Of a stretch of 64,000 nucleotides of DNA, positions 59,451-64,000 are shown piece after piece. The first letter of the stretch is position 1. Every line of letters begins with the position of its first letter. This DNA is from Acidobacteriota bacterium (GTDB lineage Bacteria; Acidobacteriota; Vicinamibacteria; Vicinamibacterales; UBA2999): the NCBI GenBank assembly GCA_013140775.1, contig JABFSA010000014.1:1-64000 (forward strand), written 5' to 3'. The position numbers and the translations under genes are program-made. Under the pieces are notes generated by a model. The model did not search any database, was not told the DNA's origin, and was given only the letters and a program-made list of their open reading frames with translations.

Positions 59451-59723
59451 CTGCAAATGCGCGAGCATCCGCTGACGATGCGCCAGCTGCCGATCATCCA
59501 GGGTCCTGGATCCCAGCGACGCTGAGGCCCACAAGAACGGCTGCTGCGCGAGCCGTCGCGCGCGCAGACGATCCAGTTCGCGGCGATAGCACTCGAAGCA
59601 CAGGGTGTGATCGCGATCCGCGCGGACCTGGCCGCGATATCTGAACCGGGCTTTGCGCTCCCGACACGCGGCGCACAGCACCTTGAAACGCCGAAACATC
59701 CGCCGACGCTCGCCAATCGACAT
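59445..59723 (-). CDS. Small basic Cys4 (zinc-ribbon-like) protein
   Basis: A 92-residue protein with two CxxC pairs, VLCAACRERKARFRYRGQV and HTLCFECYRRELDRLRARR, about 25 residues apart and surrounded by Arg and Lys. This suggests a structural zinc site and nucleic-acid or protein binding. I do not recognise a named family. The reading frame now ends within an R1 repeat tail, so the C-terminus may have been altered by repeat insertion. It lies upstream of the VWA gene on the same strand. Confidence 0.6.
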   Translation of the reverse strand: MSIGERRRMFRRFKVLCAACRERKARFRYRGQVRADRDHTLCFECYRRELDRLRARRLAQQPFLWASASLGSRTLDDRQLAHRQRMLAHLQS

Positions 59724-59803
59724 TCAGATCCTCCTGCTGGCAGAAGGATAAGAACAGATGGTGACAGCACAGGTCATACGCCGGGGTTTCGCCTGCCATG
59801 CGC

Positions 59804-59824
59804 GAGTCCCGAATCCCGAGCCCC
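59804..59824. repeat. Three GAGYCCC heptamers
   Basis: GAGTCCC GAATCCC GAGCCCC in tandem, 13 bases beyond the stop codon of the SpoIIE phosphatase gene. Same unit as at 50701-50728. Confidence 0.6.
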
Positions 59825-59837
59825 GAAGGGTGTCGCC

Positions 59838-61736
59838 CTACCCGGCCTGCACAACCATCATCGTGGCGTCGTCTGAAGGTTCGTGGCCGGCCCGGAAGTT
59901 GCCGACCGCAGCCTCTGCGCACACGAGGAGCTGATCCCCGCTGCCCCCTGCCGCGGCAGCCAACAGCACCTCGAGGCGTTCGAGCCCAAACATGTCGCCA
60001 GCGGCGTTCTCGGCATCGACGCAGCCGTCGGTATAGAAAAACAACAAATCGCCGGCGTTCAGTTGCGAGCGCTGTTCGACGAAGCTGCCACCCGGAAGAA
60101 GGCCGATGGGAAACCCGGTGGAGTCCAGGCGCTCGAGTCCGCCGTTCTGCCGCACGACAAACTGCGGATTGTGTCCGGCGTTGACCCACCGCAACTGTCG
60201 CGACACCGGGTCGAAGATTCCCACGAAGAGCGTCGCGTAGACGCGACCCGACGTACTCGACTCGACGTCACGATCCAGTTCGGCAGCCAGCGCCGCCAGG
60301 TCCTGACCAAGCGACAAGCGCGTCCGCAATGACGCCTGAATATTGGCCATCAGGAGCGCAGCACCTACACCTTTTCCTGACACGTCGCCAACCAGCAGCG
60401 CGACGGATCCATCGGCCAATCGGAAATAGTTGAAGAAGTCACCGCCGACCTCACGAGCCGGCACGGAGACTCCTCTGACATCCGTCAGTCCGAGCGTCAA
60501 CGGCACCCGAGGCAACATGTCGTGCTGGATCTGGCGGCCAAGCTCGAGCTCCCTGCGAAGACGTTCCTGCTCAATCAGCGAATGTTGATGCCGCTCGACG
60601 TCCTCGGCCATCTGATTGAATGCACGTCCCAGACGGCCGACCTCGTCGTCTGACCTGACAACGACGCGCGCGGCATAGTCACCGTGGGCGATGCGGCGAA
60701 CCGCGTCGTTGAGGTGGGACAGATTCCGCGTGAGGCTCGACGACAGCGGCAGGATTGCGATCAGCGCGAGCCCTACGAACCCGAGCCCGATCGCCGCGTT
60801 GCGCAGCGTGGCGCGACGCAGACCTTCGAGTGCGTCACCCATGGGTCGCGCGATACCGAACTTCAGTCCAGACCCGGTCGGGTCCGGGCTCGTGACAACA
60901 ATCCACTCCGGAAGCACTGCGGTTCCGGGAGACGTAGCGGCGCTCACCGCGTCCGTATCCAGGGCCTGGATCCTTCTCCGATCCTCGTTGCCGAGCGTGA
61001 ACAGCTGCCCATCCCTCGCCACAGCAAATGGCACTTCGCTGCGATCGTATCGGGTGGCGGAGAAGACGGCGTTCAACAGGACCGGCAGATCGATCTCACC
61101 TGTGACCTGACTCACCACTTCGCCGTCTCTCTCTTCCCGCACATCGAAGCGACTGCCAGTGAGCCCCGCTCTCCGCTGCGTCGCCGGCTCAGCAACGGCC
61201 GGTGGCACGGCCGACGATGAGGGCTCGGACGTCGCGGCTGTCTGAGCCCTGGCCACCTGCTCTGCAACCGAGTCGCGCACGATCTGAATGCCCTGCTGGA
61301 TGTCCCGCATGCGCTGGTTGACTTCGGCCAGCACGCGCTGGCGCTCATCAGGTGAGAGCTCGTCAACTCGACGGCCGGGAATTACCGCGCGAAGAATCTC
61401 GCGGCGAACCGGATCAAGATCGATCTCCCCTCGAACCTCGATCTTGTTCACCAGCATCGAGAGCTCTGACAACGCATCGGTCGGCGTCTGCCCGTCCGTC
61501 GCGGGGCCGTCAGCAGTAGCCGGTGTGGACTCGATCAGCTGGCTCATCCGTTGCGTCAGCTGGTCCGTGACGGTTTCCATCCGCTGACTCAGCTCGCTTG
61601 CCAGCAACCGGGCTTCATCCTCCGCGGCCCCGCGCGCCGCGGCCAGGTTGCCCATGAAGGTGTACAGAGTCAGGCCCCCGAGGGGTACGACCGACATCAG
61701 GAAGAACACGGCAATCAGGCGAACACGAAGGCTCAT
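59838..61736 (-). CDS. Membrane PP2C/SpoIIE-type serine phosphatase with HAMP domain
   Basis: A 632-residue protein with a first membrane segment (about 6-27: LIAVFFLMSVVPLGGLTLYT), a long periplasmic sensor region (about 30-315, Glu/Arg-rich, probably helical), a second segment (about 318-342: AAIGLGFVGLALIAILPLSS), a HAMP linker (LSHLNDAVRRIAHGDYAARV, DDEVGRLGRAFNQMAEDVER) and a C-terminal SpoIIE domain with the metal motifs GGDFFNYFRLADG, LVGDVSGKGVGAALLMANI and FFYTDGCVDAEN. It should dephosphorylate anti-sigma-factor antagonists in a partner-switching pathway such as RsbU's. No anti-sigma partner is nearby. It diverges from 61865-63298. Confidence 0.9.
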   Translation of the reverse strand: MSLRVRLIAVFFLMSVVPLGGLTLYTFMGNLAAARGAAEDEARLLASELSQRMETVTDQLTQRMSQLIESTPATADGPATDGQTPTDALSELSMLVNKIEVRGEIDLDPVRREILRAVIPGRRVDELSPDERQRVLAEVNQRMRDIQQGIQIVRDSVAEQVARAQTAATSEPSSSAVPPAVAEPATQRRAGLTGSRFDVREERDGEVVSQVTGEIDLPVLLNAVFSATRYDRSEVPFAVARDGQLFTLGNEDRRRIQALDTDAVSAATSPGTAVLPEWIVVTSPDPTGSGLKFGIARPMGDALEGLRRATLRNAAIGLGFVGLALIAILPLSSSLTRNLSHLNDAVRRIAHGDYAARVVVRSDDEVGRLGRAFNQMAEDVERHQHSLIEQERLRRELELGRQIQHDMLPRVPLTLGLTDVRGVSVPAREVGGDFFNYFRLADGSVALLVGDVSGKGVGAALLMANIQASLRTRLSLGQDLAALAAELDRDVESSTSGRVYATLFVGIFDPVSRQLRWVNAGHNPQFVVRQNGGLERLDSTGFPIGLLPGGSFVEQRSQLNAGDLLFFYTDGCVDAENAAGDMFGLERLEVLLAAAAGGSGDQLLVCAEAAVGNFRAGHEPSDDATMMVVQAG

Positions 61737-61824
61737 CGACGTGCACGATTAGAGCAGAACTGGGCGGCGACGGTGGTGTTTTTTCGGACGCGGAATTCGC
61801 CGGGGGATTACCGAAACCCGACCC

Positions 61825-61853
61825 TTGAGTTGCCAGCGGAATCCCGGTAGCAT
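61825..61853 (+). promoter_or_regulatory. Promoter of the polytopic membrane-protein gene
   Basis: TTGAGT (61825-61830), a 17-base spacer and TAGCAT (61848-61853). The ATG at 61865 is only 11 bases beyond the -10 box, so the leader would be about 5 bases and there is no Shine-Dalgarno. Confidence 0.5.
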
Positions 61854-61864
61854 CTCGCGCTCGG

Positions 61865-63298
61865 ATGATGGTCGCCCCCGGCCTTCCTCAGAACGCTCCG
61901 ACAACTACCTCAGCCGCGGTCACGTGGCTCGCCTACGGCTGCGGCCTCATCGTCTCTCTCACGGTGGGCCACTTCCTGCTCGGATTGCCCATCCAGTACT
62001 CGGACAGCTTCGGACAACTGCTGAAGGCCACGGGTCCCTGGAACGATCTGCTCTACGGGGAGTTCACTCAACGAGCGTATATGCGACCCCTGATGTGGGG
62101 TGAGCTCAAGCTCGTGTACGAGCTGTCCGGCGGCAACTATTTCGCCTGGTATCGCGGTGTGCACGTCATCCAGACAGCAACGCTGGCGATCCTCTTCATC
62201 CGACTCGTGCGACCGCGTACGCTGCTCGACCTTGCGCCGATCGTGCTCGGCCTCGCCGTTCTGTTTGGCACGCACACGTTCCAGGGCACGGTACGGGAAG
62301 CGTTCCCCCTCAATCACTTCATGACGGTTCTGATCTACTGCCTGCTCGCGGCCAACCTCGCCATGGCGCGATACCGCTGGTGGAACGACGTATTGGGAGC
62401 GCTGCTCTTTGCCATCTCGGCGTTGACGATTGAAAGCGGGCTGCTCGTCGGCGCGATCCTGGTCGGCGGTGCCCTCGTGGGGACGACCGGTATTTCTCGC
62501 AAAGGAGCAGCGTTGCAGGTGCTCCTGCTCGCGGTGTATCTCGTGCTTCGATTCCCGGTGTTCGGAGTCGGCGCGCCGGATCTCATCGAACGAAGTTCAG
62601 GATTCGGGTTTCGCGTTCTCGATCCTCCGGAGCTGGTGGCCCGCTTCGGAGCGAATCCGCTCGGCTTCTACCTCTACAACTCGGTCTCAGGTGTGCTGTC
62701 CGTACTTCTTTCTGAACCAACTGGCGGCGTCTACAGCCTGACGAGGCAGGTGCTGAACGGAAACTTCACCTTTGCAACGTGGGACATGTTCCTCGCGTCG
62801 CTGTGTGCCACGAGCCTGGTCGCTTTATTTCTGTGGCGGCGCCGGAGGGCGATTGCAGCGTGGCGTCTCGACCGCGACGACCAGCTCGTGGCGCTGTTCG
62901 TGGTCGTGCTCATGGCGAATGCCGTGGTCACGTATCCGTATAGCAAGGATGTCGTGATGAGTCCGGCCGGTGTCTTTCTGGCAGTGGCTGTCTGCGTGGC
63001 AGCGCGCGGCCTGCTCTCGTGGCTGCCCGCGATCCCGTCACCAAGACTCGAAACCGTCGCGTTGGCGTTCTTTGCGCTCACCGGCGCGATGTGGGCAATA
63101 CGCCTGACCGAAACCCACCTCAACCTTCGCGCGGGTGCCGTCGTCGAACGCAACGAGTGGGCCTACATGGAAGAGGATGCATCCTTCCAGGAGCCTGAGC
63201 GCACGCTGTTCCGGTCGCTTCGAGACGACGCGCTGTTCACGCATCCGGCGCCCGGTCCATTGGTCTCACCACTCCGCGCTCTCCTCTCACGCGAATGA
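61865..63298 (+). CDS. Polytopic membrane protein, GT-C-like, unknown function
   Basis: A 477-residue protein with about ten membrane segments, for example WLAYGCGLIVSLTVGHFLLG, LAPIVLGLAVLFGTHTF, LGALLFAISALTIESGLLVG, LLLAVYLVLRFPVFGV, VALFVVVLMANAVVTYPYSK and VALAFFALTGAMWAIRL. After the first segment comes QYSDSFGQLLKATGPWNDLL, whose acidic loop and the following YMRPLMWGELKLVYEL resemble the first periplasmic loop of GT-C glycosyltransferases. The soluble C-terminus is short. The call is tentative. The next gene overlaps its stop by 4 bases (ATGA). Confidence 0.65.
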   Translation: MMVAPGLPQNAPTTTSAAVTWLAYGCGLIVSLTVGHFLLGLPIQYSDSFGQLLKATGPWNDLLYGEFTQRAYMRPLMWGELKLVYELSGGNYFAWYRGVHVIQTATLAILFIRLVRPRTLLDLAPIVLGLAVLFGTHTFQGTVREAFPLNHFMTVLIYCLLAANLAMARYRWWNDVLGALLFAISALTIESGLLVGAILVGGALVGTTGISRKGAALQVLLLAVYLVLRFPVFGVGAPDLIERSSGFGFRVLDPPELVARFGANPLGFYLYNSVSGVLSVLLSEPTGGVYSLTRQVLNGNFTFATWDMFLASLCATSLVALFLWRRRRAIAAWRLDRDDQLVALFVVVLMANAVVTYPYSKDVVMSPAGVFLAVAVCVAARGLLSWLPAIPSPRLETVALAFFALTGAMWAIRLTETHLNLRAGAVVERNEWAYMEEDASFQEPERTLFRSLRDDALFTHPAPGPLVSPLRALLSRE

Positions 63299-63771
63299 AT
63301 ACACGGCTTTCAAAGGCGTGTGCGATCTCGCTGGCAACACCACTCGCGGTTGCCGTGGCCTGGCTCATGTTCGTCATGGGCGGAGACATGGTGGGCGCAG
63401 GGCCATTCGTCGATCGTGGCCCGAAGAACAGTGCGGAGGCAGCAGGTCTCGCTCGCGCCGCAGACGTACTGCGCTTCCTGCGCATGGGAGAAGACCCTCA
63501 TCGTGTGTATCCCGTGCGGCCGGAGGTCATCTCCTCAGCCGTTCTTCGAGTGACGACGCTCGAGGCCGCGATGTGGTCGCGCCAGCTGGAGCTTGTCCAA
63601 CTGCTCGACGATCAGCACAGCATCACGCGTGAGGACCGGGCCACGCTTGCGTGTCTGGCTGCGGATCTCAAAGTGGACGATGTGGTCGAGTACCTCGCAC
63701 CCGAGGGGACCGGCTACTGTACGCCCGGGCAGACACTTGAACGAGTCATCGCACGCAGTCGAGGCTTGTGA
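63295..63771 (+). CDS. Exported ankyrin-like small protein
   Basis: The 158-residue product has an N-terminal membrane or signal segment (AISLATPLAVAVAWLMFVMG). Its remaining part resembles one or two ankyrin-type helical repeats: SAEAAGLARAADVLRFLRMG EDP, then VTTLEAAMWSRQLELVQLLD, then CLAADLKVDDVVEYLA. The consensus is weak. It is translationally coupled to the membrane protein before it (ATGA overlap) and probably acts with it at the periplasmic face. It is convergent with the amidohydrolase. Confidence 0.6.
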   Translation: MNTRLSKACAISLATPLAVAVAWLMFVMGGDMVGAGPFVDRGPKNSAEAAGLARAADVLRFLRMGEDPHRVYPVRPEVISSAVLRVTTLEAAMWSRQLELVQLLDDQHSITREDRATLACLAADLKVDDVVEYLAPEGTGYCTPGQTLERVIARSRGL

Positions 63772-63774
63772 TCT

Positions 63775-64000
63775 CTACCGACCTCGGGCGAGATCGTTGC
63801 GGTAGACCTTGCCGCCCTTCATCACGAATCTCACTCGCTGGAGTTCGGTGATATCAGCGAGGGGATCGCCCCCAACGGCTACGAGATCCGCGAACTTACC
63901 TGTGGTGATTGATCCCACGTCCCGCTGCCAGCCCAGCACTTCGGCGTTGACGATCGTCCCGGCCTGAATGGCACGGGCCGGGGTCATGCCGGACCGCTTC
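63775..64000 (-). CDS. C-terminal part of an amidohydrolase (imidazolonepropionase-like), cut by window edge
   Basis: The minus-strand frame is open from the window end to the stop at 63775 (75 codons visible). It reads SGMTPARAIQAGTIVNAEVL, then SITTGKFADLVAVGGDPLAD and ends RVRFVMKGGKVYRNDLARGR. This is the typical C-terminal end of metal-dependent amidohydrolases, where the chain returns to the beta-sandwich (GKxADLVxxxGDPLxD). The metal-binding barrel lies outside the window, so the substrate cannot be inferred. Confidence 0.85.
   Translation of the reverse strand, partial: KRSGMTPARAIQAGTIVNAEVLGWQRDVGSITTGKFADLVAVGGDPLADITELQRVRFVMKGGKVYRNDLARGR

Overview
The window is GC-rich DNA with dense, short-gapped genes and no tRNA, rRNA, CRISPR array or intact transposase that I could find. 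Its content suggests Acidobacteriota, most likely a member of Vicinamibacteria: three Oar-like TonB-dependent receptors with an N-terminal carboxypeptidase-regulatory domain, a DUF5916 protein, nine DUF6152 proteins, many Tat- or Sec-exported enzymes and several short-motif interspersed repeats. This is inferred from gene families. No marker gene is present.

Layout. 1-4200: truncated exported class II aldolase/adducin protein and a TonB receptor. 4240-7490: Tat-exported ThDP enzyme, small cytochrome c and an unknown secreted protein. 7510-18300: a dense block of secreted proteins of unknown function (the 'WEGDTL' family), four DUF6152 proteins, a second Tat-exported ThDP enzyme with a diheme cytochrome, and a ModA-like binding protein. 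18350-21250: polysaccharide deacetylase, a DUF433 antitoxin with a decayed partner, and an HtrA-like pseudoprotease. 21340-26785: DUF5916 protein, Tat-exported FAD oxidoreductase overlapping a pentaheme cytochrome, and two DUF6152 genes. 27158-30521: TAXI binding protein, sensor kinase and response regulator in one operon. 30534-33287 and 34852-44095: two minus-strand operons of WEGDTL-family proteins, metallo-beta-lactamase-fold proteins, DUF6152 and a TonB receptor, separated by a frameshifted M23 peptidase gene and a GIY-YIG gene. 44272-52781: outer-membrane protein, WEGDTL/DUF6152 pair, tandem class II aldolase lipoprotein, FG-GAP protein, PRC-barrel protein, DUF6152/cytochrome pair and a small membrane protein. 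52992-58553: zinc protease, third TonB receptor, amine-oxidase remnant and cytochrome c. 58723-64000: VWA protein, small Cys4 protein, SpoIIE-type phosphatase, polytopic membrane protein, ankyrin-like protein and the C-terminus of an amidohydrolase.

How the parts may work together (inference). Almost every product carries an export signal, so the window looks like an envelope-located catabolic inventory: TonB receptors import or bind substrates, exported cofactor enzymes (ThDP, FAD) act on them, and adjacent c-type cytochromes accept the electrons. Three intact Tat-enzyme/cytochrome pairs and one decayed pair occur. DUF6152 proteins recur beside WEGDTL-family proteins. All nine are predicted to begin, after signal-peptide removal, with a His-His dipeptide and carry an invariant Asn-Pro-His, which suggests metal binding.

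The main candidates for new biology are the DUF6152 His-His N-terminus, the exported ThDP enzyme/cytochrome pairs, a 21-base motif found upstream of both the two-component operon and a metallo-beta-lactamase-fold operon, and a palindromic repeat inserted in frame into a TonB receptor signal peptide. I had no tools. Family names come from recognising motifs, and start codons were chosen from visible ribosome-binding sites.
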